Source of the DNA: Candidatus Methanocorpusculum equi
GTDB taxonomy: Archaea; Halobacteriota; Methanomicrobia; Methanomicrobiales; Methanocorpusculaceae
Length of the DNA stretch: 8,737 nucleotides
Assembly: GCA_018065685.1 (NCBI GenBank)
Contig: JAGHSU010000148.1
Coordinates: 1 to 8,737 of the forward strand
Direction: 5' to 3'
Part shown: positions 1-5,735 of the stretch, one piece after another
Position numbering within the stretch: the first letter of the stretch is position 1
Layout of the letters: the number at the start of each line of letters is the position of its first letter
Program-made: the position numbers and the translations under genes
The notes under the pieces: generated by a model
Databases searched by the model: none
Told to the model about the DNA's origin: nothing
Seen by the model: the letters and a program-made list of their open reading frames with translations, nothing else

Positions 1-30
1 AGCTGACAGTGCGGCTTGGGAAAACGGAAA

Positions 31-50
31 AATTTGCGGTAATTCGCGGT
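31..50. repeat. 10-bp imperfect tandem duplication
   Basis: AATTTGCGGT (31-40) is followed directly by AATTCGCGGT (41-50), with 9 of 10 bases identical. A T-rich run follows. Its role is unknown; it could be slippage or a pair of half-sites. Confidence 0.5.
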
Positions 51-70
51 TATTTTTTCACGCATACCCA

Positions 71-90
71 TGTCAGTTACAACAACCCGC
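71..90. repeat. 20-bp direct repeat, copy 1
   Basis: TGTCAGTTACAACAACCCGC differs at one base (position 6) from the copy at 1201-1220. The two copies sit in the same orientation on either side of the SelB-like gene. Weaker similarity continues on both sides, with TCAC about ten bases upstream and an A/C-rich stretch downstream, so the true repeat may be longer and degenerate. Confidence 0.65.
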
Positions 91-121
91 GAAGCACACA
101 CGAAGGACCCAGAATAGTTCC

Positions 122-137
122 AAAAAAAATATTTTTT
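122..137 (-). terminator. T-tract terminator of the SelB-like gene
   Basis: About 14 bases after the stop codon, on the minus strand, is a nearly palindromic A/T block: eight A residues at 122-129, TA, then six T residues at 132-137. Read on the minus strand this gives a T6-like then a T8 run with more A/T-rich sequence before it. Archaeal RNA polymerase stops at oligo-T without needing a hairpin, so this is a likely terminator. Because it is symmetric it could also act on the plus strand. Confidence 0.5.
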
Positions 138-150
138 ATTTTTACTGTTT

Positions 151-1116
151 TCACTCTAACTTAATCGTCCCTACAATCCGCAGCTTTCCGCCGTCCAGAT
201 AGTGAATGACTGCAGTATCTCCTGCCTTAAAGACCATCGGCGTCTCAAGCTCGATGGTAAGAGTCGGATTGTGCCAGTCAGCACCATTGTCCACTCCTGT
301 AATCCTCGCGGATAAAAACTGCATCCAGTGACCGAGGGACACCACCATCTGCTCCTTCAGTTCAGACGGCCAGTACTTAACGAGGGATGCTTTGCAGACA
401 AGCCCCGTCTTATGAATGACCGCAGGGTCGTTTGTAAGCACATATCCTCTGTCGAGATCGTCTGCTTCAATATCCTTTAATGCGCATCCGACACGGTCTC
501 CTGCAAATGCGTAGTCGAAGTCATCGTCATGCTTCTGCACGGAACGGATCTGACAGGTCTTTGCGGTGGGTTCAACCCGCATCTTGTCGTGTTTTTTAAT
601 CCAGCCGTCTGCTGTGCAGCCTAAAATGACAGTCCCCACGCCGCGGACATTGAAGTGGTGGTCAATCGGGACTGTTCCAACAGCTCCGTCTTTGGGCGCC
701 GGGTCCGGCTGTGCCGCGGCCTTTGCGAGGAGCTCTGCGGAGAGTCCGATGAAGTCCTCTTCCATGACCTTGTACGCCTCAAGGACGGTTCCTTTGATGA
801 GAGGGGCAATCTGTTCGGGCTGGATGTAGTTTTTGAGGATGATGTATCCGTTCTTTACTCCTGCGCAGTCGAGCATTAATATCCATTCGGCGAGCATCGG
901 GGTAATCTCGGATACGACGACGATTGCCTCGTGTGCCATGGAGACAACATAGAAGAGCGGGGCAAGCCGGTCCGGGTACCTGGTCGGTTCGAGGAGGGTT
1001 ACGGTGTCGTGTCCTTTTTTCAGGTTGTAGAATGTTATATCGGTACTTGTTCCTTTTTTGCCAAGGTCGCGGGCATATCCGTTCGGGGCAAGTACTGCTA
1101 CGGTTAAATTCGGCAT
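151..1116 (-). CDS. SelB/EF-Tu-like protein with degenerate GTPase domain (aSelBL type)
   Basis: The 321-residue product has the three-domain layout of a translational GTPase. Residues 1 to about 145 occupy the place of the G domain, about 150-245 form an EF-Tu domain-2 barrel (with FNVRGVGTVILG and later FAGDRVGCAL and DLDRGYVL), and about 247-321 form a domain-3-like barrel. None of the usual nucleotide motifs is visible. The P-loop GxxxxGK[ST] is replaced around residues 10-20 by APNGYARDLGKKGTSTDI, DxxG is replaced by LEPTRYPD near residue 43, and NKxD is absent. This matches the described archaeal SelB-like family (aSelBL), which is related to the selenocysteine factor but has lost GTPase residues. 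Its function is unknown; tRNA or ribosome binding is only inferred. There is no Shine-Dalgarno before the ATG, so the mRNA may be leaderless. The gene is read divergently from the hydrolase. Confidence 0.8.
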   Translation of the reverse strand: MPNLTVAVLAPNGYARDLGKKGTSTDITFYNLKKGHDTVTLLEPTRYPDRLAPLFYVVSMAHEAIVVVSEITPMLAEWILMLDCAGVKNGYIILKNYIQPEQIAPLIKGTVLEAYKVMEEDFIGLSAELLAKAAAQPDPAPKDGAVGTVPIDHHFNVRGVGTVILGCTADGWIKKHDKMRVEPTAKTCQIRSVQKHDDDFDYAFAGDRVGCALKDIEADDLDRGYVLTNDPAVIHKTGLVCKASLVKYWPSELKEQMVVSLGHWMQFLSARITGVDNGADWHNPTLTIELETPMVFKAGDTAVIHYLDGGKLRIVGTIKLE

Positions 1117-1142
1117 ATTCAGTATCTATATTTGATGTGCTG

Positions 1143-1156
1143 CCTCATTAATTGGT
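1143..1156 (-). promoter_or_regulatory. Possible TATA region of the SelB-like gene
   Basis: On the minus strand an A/T-rich CCAATTAATGAG lies about 27-40 bases before the start codon, a suitable distance for a leaderless or nearly leaderless transcript. A second A/T box (AAATATAG, 1126-1133) is only 10-17 bases from the ATG and is too near unless translation starts further inside. Either assignment is tentative. Confidence 0.3.
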
Positions 1157-1192
1157 CGGAAAGAATGCGGGGGGTGTGCATCCTAATTGGTC
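1149..1192. repeat. Paired 9-bp direct repeats in the divergent spacer
   Basis: TAATTGGTC occurs at 1149-1157 and again at 1184-1192, 35 bases apart, between the two divergent genes. The first copy overlaps the likely TATA region of the SelB-like gene. Two same-orientation copies near a promoter could be operator sites, but nine A/T-rich bases can also recur by chance. Confidence 0.35.
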
Positions 1193-1200
1193 ACCCGCAC

Positions 1201-1220
1201 TGTCACTTACAACAACCCGC
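1201..1220. repeat. 20-bp direct repeat, copy 2
   Basis: TGTCACTTACAACAACCCGC matches positions 71-90 at 19 of 20 bases, same orientation. This copy is about 85 bases upstream of the SelB-like start codon and about 45 bases upstream of the TATA-like box of the next plus-strand transcript. Confidence 0.65.
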
Positions 1221-1255
1221 AGAACCACCGATGCAGCAGGTCCCGCCGCACATAT

Positions 1256-1303
1256 CCACAACCATTTATCCCATCCGGCACAAACAGAATACACAAGAGC
1301 ACC
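1256..1303 (+). promoter_or_regulatory. argH-like promoter before the hydrolase
   Basis: The TATA-like ATTTATC (1264-1270) lies 40 bases before an ATG at 1304. The segment AATACACAAGAG (1288-1299), about 25 bases downstream of the TATA box, is where a start site would be expected. The same elements with identical spacing precede argH (ATTTATC 2985-2991, ATG 3025). About 41 of 55 aligned bases from the TATA box into the fourth codon are identical. It is the best promoter candidate for the hydrolase and the following gene. Confidence 0.55.
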
Positions 1304-1363
1304 ATGACAAAAGACAGGTTCAAAGAATGGCAGAATCCGATACTTATGGAAAAGAGGCTGTAG
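1304..1363 (+). CDS. 19-codon open frame, possible leader peptide or gene relic
   Basis: ATG at 1304 opens a frame encoding MTKDRFKEWQNPILMEKRL and stops at TAG 1361-1363, five bases before the first possible hydrolase ATG. Its first four codons (M-T-K-D) and its leader resemble those of argH (M-A-K-D). It could be a short leader peptide coupled to the hydrolase, the remains of a duplicated argH 5' end or of another gene, or a chance frame. After the TAG the frame continues as repeated QDE codons with TAA stops. No family is recognised. Confidence 0.3.
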   Translation: MTKDRFKEWQNPILMEKRL

Positions 1364-1364
1364 C

Positions 1365-1433
1365 AGGATGAACAACAGGATGAATAACAAGATGAATAAC
1401 AGGATGAACTGTATGATGAGCAGGATGATTCAG
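1365..1433 (+). repeat. 12-bp ATG-containing tandem repeat at the hydrolase start
   Basis: Units AGGATGAACAAC (1365), AGGATGAATAAC (1377), AAGATGAATAAC (1389) and AGGATGAACTGT (1401) are followed by a shorter diverged ATGATGAGC (1413) and AGGATGATTCAG (1422). The 12-base period is four codons, so each unit adds an in-frame ATG and a Met-Asn-Asn-Arg/Lys unit. This leaves at least six candidate start codons (1368, 1380, 1392, 1404, 1413/1416, 1425). Confidence 0.8.
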
Positions 1434-2375
1434 AGGGATTATCTCTATTCAGGTGCATCAGATGCAAAACTGCATTATGTACTGATTCCGGGAGATTCGG
1501 ATACGCCACTCGTACTGATTCACGGACAATGTATGTGCGGGGAAGATTATGAAAAGGTTGCGGGGAAACTGAGTGAAAACTACACGCTTTATCTGATAGA
1601 CTGCTTCGGACACGGAGACAGTGAAAAAGCGCCGGAGTTGTACCGGTGTAACATCATCGGTGACGCAATTGCGGATTTTATCCGGAATGAGATTGCAAGG
1701 CCCTGCATGGTAAGTGGTCATTCATCGGGGGGGATAGTCGCAGCATATGTCGCAGGAGTAATCCCCGGACTCGTAAAAGGAGTCCTGCTCGAAGATCCGC
1801 CGTTTTTCAATGTCCGGCCGGGAGAATTTGAAGATACGTTTGTCTACCGCGACGGATTTTCGGTTGTGCATAACTTCCTGAATCAGACAGATGAAACGGA
1901 ATATCTGGTATACAACATCGAAAACGGGTACATCTTCAACTATCTGGGAAATCACTTTTTCGGGAAAGACTGGGCACACAATCTGGCAGCAGAGGTGAAA
2001 GAGAAACTGAAAGATTCCCCCAATACAATACCGGATAGCGACAAACTCCCGGCAAAGACATTTCGCGGTTTCATGTATATGAATAAATTTGATTTGCTCT
2101 TCTCGGAAAGCTTTTACACGGGTGAGTGGTTTGAAGGAGTGAATCAGGATGATATTTTACGGACAGTCAGATGCCCTGCAGTTTACCTGAAGGCAAAGAC
2201 AAAATACGGAAAAGACGGCATATTATGGGCCGCAAACTCTGATGAATCTGCCGATAAAGTCATGCAGCTTTTAAGAAACTGCAAACGAAAAGTTGTCAGA
2301 AGCGGCCATGATATTCATTTTGAAAAGCCCCGTTATTTCCTGAAAGCAATGAGAATACTTGAAAGAATGCTGTGA
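1368..2375 (+). CDS. Alpha/beta hydrolase fold protein
   Basis: The product of up to 335 residues has the marks of the alpha/beta hydrolase fold: an oxyanion-type HGQ near residue 47-49, a nucleophile elbow GHSSGG at 117-122 with Ser119 as probable nucleophile, and a C-terminal SGHDIHFEKP around 312-321 with His314 as probable catalytic base. The acid residue is not certain. No signal peptide or membrane segment is obvious, so it is probably cytosolic; the substrate cannot be deduced. Residues 1-20 come from a 12-bp repeat and contain several Met. The conserved fold begins near residue 25, so a start at 1425 (giving about 316 residues) is equally possible. The gene is AT-richer than the argH operon, and its neighbour gives no metabolic context. 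Confidence 0.85.
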   Translation: MNNRMNNKMNNRMNCMMSRMIQRDYLYSGASDAKLHYVLIPGDSDTPLVLIHGQCMCGEDYEKVAGKLSENYTLYLIDCFGHGDSEKAPELYRCNIIGDAIADFIRNEIARPCMVSGHSSGGIVAAYVAGVIPGLVKGVLLEDPPFFNVRPGEFEDTFVYRDGFSVVHNFLNQTDETEYLVYNIENGYIFNYLGNHFFGKDWAHNLAAEVKEKLKDSPNTIPDSDKLPAKTFRGFMYMNKFDLLFSESFYTGEWFEGVNQDDILRTVRCPAVYLKAKTKYGKDGILWAANSDESADKVMQLLRNCKRKVVRSGHDIHFEKPRYFLKAMRILERML

Positions 2376-2382
2376 GAAGCTA

Positions 2383-2410
2383 ATGAGAGATATGAGATAT
2401 ATGAGAGATT
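2383..2410 (+). repeat. ATGAGA-rich short repeat after the hydrolase
   Basis: ATGAGAGAT, ATGAGATAT and ATGAGAGAT follow one another in a 9-base period just after the hydrolase stop codon. The three units preserve a reading frame (2383-2502, 39 codons), but that frame overlaps the next gene and looks like no known protein. It is probably a slippage product. Confidence 0.55.
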
Positions 2411-2470
2411 GGAGAACTATGGAAAATCTGAAGATGTTTGTCGGACTCAAAACTGCAGGGGGAAATACAA

Positions 2471-2938
2471 ATGATTGTCAGAAGCACAGCTTTTACAGAT
2501 AACGGAGTGATTCCGAAAAAGTATACCGGATTCGGAGAGGATATTTCTCCGGAGCTTGTCATATCCGGTGCTCCCGAAGGGACGGTATCTTTTGCGGTTA
2601 CCCTTGATGATTTGGATGTGCCGTTTCGGAACTGCTTCAGTCACTGGGTTATGTGGAATATCCCCGCAGATGGTATTATTCCGGGGGGTCTGCCAAAAGG
2701 GGCAGTAATTTGCAAACCTGTCAATGCCTGTCAGGGAAAAGCGTGGGGGAAAAACTGCTACAGAGGGCCGAAACCGCCTGTTTTTATTAAGAAGGAGCAC
2801 CGGTATCTTTTCACTGTTTATGCTCTGGACTGTGAGCTTGGGATATCCGCGGAATCGAAGAGAACGGCTCTTCTTGAGGCAATGAAAGGGTATATACTGG
2901 CCGAAGCAGGGCTGATTGGAAGATATGGGCGGGGTTAA
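2471..2938 (+). CDS. PEBP / YbhB-YbcL family protein
   Basis: The 155-residue product matches the phosphatidylethanolamine-binding protein fold of the YbhB/YbcL (Raf kinase inhibitor-like) group, in usual size. Visible blocks are DDLDVP at 46-51 (family DPDAP), HWVMWNIP at 58-65, GPKPP at 99-103 and HRYLFTVYAL at 110-119. These line the anion-binding pocket in known members; the first block carries Leu where Pro is usual. The natural ligand and role in archaea are unknown. I chose ATG 2471 over the upstream TTG 2438 because AGGGGG (2457-2462) is correctly spaced and the family begins with this strand. There is no signal peptide. It lies 95 bases after the hydrolase and is probably on the same transcript. 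Confidence 0.88.
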   Translation: MIVRSTAFTDNGVIPKKYTGFGEDISPELVISGAPEGTVSFAVTLDDLDVPFRNCFSHWVMWNIPADGIIPGGLPKGAVICKPVNACQGKAWGKNCYRGPKPPVFIKKEHRYLFTVYALDCELGISAESKRTALLEAMKGYILAEAGLIGRYGRG

Positions 2939-2940
2939 GG

Positions 2941-2962
2941 GGTAAGAATCCGCAATCTTACC
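2941..2962. promoter_or_regulatory. Inverted repeat upstream of the argH promoter
   Basis: GGTAAGA (2941-2947) and TCTTACC (2956-2962) form a perfect 7-bp inverted repeat around an 8-base loop. It begins two bases after the PEBP stop and ends about 22 bases before the argH TATA-like box. No T-run follows, so it is a poor terminator. It could be an operator for the argH operon or the end structure of the PEBP transcript. Confidence 0.45.
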
Positions 2963-2980
2963 AGGCACAAACGCATCGCC

Positions 2981-3024
2981 AACAATTTATCTCTTACAAA
3001 ACAAATATAATACACAAGAGTTAC
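2981..3024 (+). promoter_or_regulatory. Promoter of the argH-gatD-gatE operon
   Basis: AACAATTTATC (2981-2991) fits an archaeal BRE/TATA pair. Transcription would begin roughly 25 bases downstream, near AATACACAAGAG (3009-3020), giving a leader of only about 10-15 bases without a good Shine-Dalgarno. The layout is repeated at 1264-1304. Confidence 0.55.
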
Positions 3025-4500
3025 ATGGCAAAAGACCAGATACGAAAAGGCAGACTCGACGATGAACGCCCCGCAGAGGTTGAAGCGTTCCTCTCATCCA
3101 TGGATGCCGACCGCGAAATAGCGGAATGCGACATACGTGTCGACATGGCGCACATCCTCATGCTCCATGAGCAGAACCTGATAGACACCGGCTCCGCAAA
3201 AAAACTCCTGCAGAGTCTTCTCAGGTATATGAACGAAGGCCTCCCCAAAGATGCCTTCAATCCGGCACATGAAGACATACATGCCGGAATCGAAGCTCAG
3301 CTGATAAAAGACGCAGGAGCAGACGCCGGAGGACGCATGCACCTTGGTCGCAGCAGAAACGACGAAGTGGCAACATGCCTTCGGATGAAAACCCGTGAGT
3401 ACATCCTGCAGATCTTATCAGGCCTCTTCGACCTCAGGCGTGCCCTCATCGAACGGGCCGAAGAATCAACAGAGGTAATCATGCCCGGATTTACCCATCT
3501 GCAGCATGCGCAGCCGACAACGCTCGCCCACTACCTGATGTCCTACGAAAACCTCTTCACGCGCGACGCAGACCGTCTTTTTGATGCCTATGCACGGGTA
3601 AACCGCTCCCCCCTCGGCTCTGCCGCGTTTGCGGGAACGGGTTTTCCGCTCGACCGCGAACGAACAGCTCTCCTTCTCGGATTTTCAGGACCCATGGACA
3701 ACAGCATGGACGGCGTTGCAAACCGGGACTTTATCCTTGAGACAATATCCGCGTTTGCCATTCTCATGACAAACATCAGCCGCATGGCAGAAGAGCTGAT
3801 ATTCTGGTCATCAGCCCTGGTCCGCTTTGTAACACTGGACGATGCCTTCTGCTCAACCTCAAGCATTATGCCGCAGAAGAAAAATCCGGATACCTTAGAG
3901 GTCATGCGGGCAAAAGCCGCGTATGTCTCAGGAGAGCTGACAGCGGCTCTGACGCTCATCAAGGGCCTTCCGATGAGCTACAACCGTGACCTGCAGGACT
4001 TAAACCCGCACCTCTGGTGTGCGGCGCATGAGACAGCAGCCTCGGTCCCCCTTCTCGCACAGATTATCCGGACCACGGTCTTTGACGAGTCCGCGATGAA
4101 GAAAAGCGCAAAAGCCGGAAACACCGGAGCGACAGAGCTTGCCGACTCGTTTGTCCGGGAGTTCAATCTCCCCTTCAGAACCGCACACAACATCGTAGGG
4201 CGTGCGGTAAAGCTCGGCTCATTCGACCTTGCGGTCATCGATGAGATTTCCGAAGAGTTTGCCGGGTGTAAGCTTTCGGAAAAAGGCCTCACGCAGGAGT
4301 TCATCGACAAGGTGCAGAACCCCAAAGGGATTGTAAAAGCGAAAAAGACCACGGGCTCTCCGAATCCCCGCCTGATGAAGAAAGCCATTCAGGAGGCGGA
4401 TGTGCGGCTCGTGCAGGACGAAGTGACAGGAGATATCCTGCGCGACGAACTGGACAGTGCGGATGAAAAAATGAAGGAAGCAATAGGGATGTTATCATGA
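3025..4500 (+). CDS. argH: Argininosuccinate lyase
   Basis: The enzyme splits argininosuccinate into arginine and fumarate, the last step of arginine synthesis, in the cytosol as a homotetramer. The 491-residue product shows the fumarase/aspartase superfamily blocks: MHLGRSRND at 105-113, THLQHAQPTT at 157-166 with His158 as conserved catalytic histidine, and the signature loop STSSIMPQKKNP at 287-298 with the catalytic serine among Ser289/290. The usual Gly before the two serines is Thr here. Length is normal to slightly long for the family. The start follows a TATA-type promoter by 40 bases and has no strong Shine-Dalgarno. It is the first gene of an operon and overlaps gatD by four bases (ATGA). 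Confidence 0.97.
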   Translation: MAKDQIRKGRLDDERPAEVEAFLSSMDADREIAECDIRVDMAHILMLHEQNLIDTGSAKKLLQSLLRYMNEGLPKDAFNPAHEDIHAGIEAQLIKDAGADAGGRMHLGRSRNDEVATCLRMKTREYILQILSGLFDLRRALIERAEESTEVIMPGFTHLQHAQPTTLAHYLMSYENLFTRDADRLFDAYARVNRSPLGSAAFAGTGFPLDRERTALLLGFSGPMDNSMDGVANRDFILETISAFAILMTNISRMAEELIFWSSALVRFVTLDDAFCSTSSIMPQKKNPDTLEVMRAKAAYVSGELTAALTLIKGLPMSYNRDLQDLNPHLWCAAHETAASVPLLAQIIRTTVFDESAMKKSAKAGNTGATELADSFVREFNLPFRTAHNIVGRAVKLGSFDLAVIDEISEEFAGCKLSEKGLTQEFIDKVQNPKGIVKAKKTTGSPNPRLMKKAIQEADVRLVQDEVTGDILRDELDSADEKMKEAIGMLS

Positions 4501-5735
4501 CCTTTCAGAACAGTGACAAAGTAACCGTTTCGTTTGCCGGACTCGAAATGGACGGAATTTATATCAGCCAGTCCGGCACGAACGTGATTGTAAAACTCAA
4601 AAGCGGATACAACATCTGTGTTCCGGAAACCTGCTGCAAAAAGAGAAGCGGCGGCGAAGAGGCTGCAGAGACTGCAGAGATAAAGCCGATTGAGCAGAAC
4701 GAAAAGCTTCCGCTTTTATCAATCGTCTCCACAGGAGGTACCATCGCAAGTACCGTGGACTACCGGACAGGCGCGGTCTCCTCGAAGTTTACGGCAGAGG
4801 ATATCATACGAAACATCCCGGAGCTTGCAGAGATTGCCCGCTACCACACGGTTCAGCCCTGCAACATCTTATCCGAGAACATGAACCCTGAAAAGTGGCA
4901 GATTCTCGCACGGACCATTGCCTTCGAGATTAATAACGGGGCACAGGGAGTTATTGTAACGCACGGAACAGATACGATGCTTTACAGTGCGGCAGCAGTA
5001 TCTTTTATGCTCGACACACCGGTTCCGGTTATCTTTGTCGGCGCACAGAGAAGTGCGGACCGCCCGTCAAGCGACAATGCAATGAACGCGGTCTGCGCCG
5101 CAAAAGCAGCGGTCTCGGACTTGGGAGAGGTTGCAGTCTGTATGCATGCGACATCAAATGATACGGTATGTGCCATCCACCGGGCAACCCGTGTCAGAAA
5201 GAGCCACACCTCGCGGCGTGATGCGTTCCAGAGCATCGGACGAGAACCTGCAGCCACCATCGCCTATCCGGACGGCGACGTCGTTCTTGCCGAAGATGCG
5301 GTTAAGCGCGGAGAGCAGAAGATGGCGCTCCATGACAAACTCGAGCCCAAATGCGGGCTTATCACCTACTACCCCGGTATGAACCCCGCGGTTCTTGATG
5401 CCTTTGAAGGGTATAAGGGTCTTGTCATCGCGGGAACGGGCCTCGGGCATGTCGGAACCGACTGCCTCCCGCGGCTTAAGTTCCTTACCGAGTCAGGGAC
5501 GACGGTTGTTATGACCTCACAGTGTATGAACGGCAGTGTCTGCGACCGCGTCTATGAGACGGGTCGCTATCTCCTTGATGCAGGAATCATCGAAGGGGGA
5601 AGCATGCTCCCAGAGGTTGCCCTTGTCAAACTCATGTGGGTGCTTGGAAACGCGAAAGACAGTGAAGAGGTCAGAAGACTTATGCAGACAAATCTCAAAG
5701 GGGAACTGGACTGCGACATCAGGGGGGATTTCTGA
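4497..5735 (+). CDS. gatD: Glu-tRNA(Gln) amidotransferase subunit D
   Basis: GatD is the asparaginase-type subunit of archaeal GatDE. It releases ammonia from glutamine or asparagine and passes it to GatE. The 412-residue product has a small beta domain (about 1-60), a linker, then a type I asparaginase-like domain. The catalytic residues of the family are visible: Thr82 in STGGTIAS, Thr158 and Asp159 in THGTDT, and Lys235 in RKSHTSRRDAF. The length is typical. ATG 4497 overlaps the argH stop by four bases and has AGGGAT (4485-4490) at good spacing inside argH, indicating translational coupling. The protein is expected to be soluble and to act as a heterotetramer with GatE. Confidence 0.97.
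   Translation: MTFQNSDKVTVSFAGLEMDGIYISQSGTNVIVKLKSGYNICVPETCCKKRSGGEEAAETAEIKPIEQNEKLPLLSIVSTGGTIASTVDYRTGAVSSKFTAEDIIRNIPELAEIARYHTVQPCNILSENMNPEKWQILARTIAFEINNGAQGVIVTHGTDTMLYSAAAVSFMLDTPVPVIFVGAQRSADRPSSDNAMNAVCAAKAAVSDLGEVAVCMHATSNDTVCAIHRATRVRKSHTSRRDAFQSIGREPAATIAYPDGDVVLAEDAVKRGEQKMALHDKLEPKCGLITYYPGMNPAVLDAFEGYKGLVIAGTGLGHVGTDCLPRLKFLTESGTTVVMTSQCMNGSVCDRVYETGRYLLDAGIIEGGSMLPEVALVKLMWVLGNAKDSEEVRRLMQTNLKGELDCDIRGDF

Larger units (their letters stand above)
1..121. other. Intergenic stretch with short repeats
   Basis: No convincing gene is visible. One plus-strand frame stays open from the window edge through this stretch, but it has no start codon in view, unusual composition, and runs into the antisense of the next gene. 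Two small structures stand out. A 10-bp imperfect tandem duplication, AATTTGCGGT then AATTCGCGGT, lies at 31-50. Positions 71-90 hold one copy of a 20-bp direct repeat found again at 1201-1220. The gene to the left lies outside the window, so it cannot be said whether this is a promoter or a 3' region. Confidence 0.5.

Noticed and set aside
71..1220. Insertion sequence or transposon bounded by the 20-bp repeat
   Set aside because: There is no transposase or integrase, and the repeats are direct and not inverted; the enclosed gene is a conserved archaeal type.
1304..1390. TAG at 1361 read as pyrrolysine so that the 19-codon frame continues
   Set aside because: The frame meets a TAA seven codons later and runs into repeat DNA, so readthrough would give no meaningful protein.
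2438..2470. Upstream TTG start for the PEBP gene adding 11 residues
   Set aside because: ATG 2471 has a well-placed AGGGGG, and the family's first conserved strand begins there; the extra residues show nothing recognisable.
2383..2502. 39-codon frame beginning MRDMRYMRD as a small gene
   Set aside because: It consists largely of repeat-derived codons, overlaps the PEBP start in another frame and resembles no known protein.
2447..2968. 173-residue minus-strand frame opposite the PEBP gene
   Set aside because: It mirrors the PEBP coding sequence; no family motifs and no start signals were seen.
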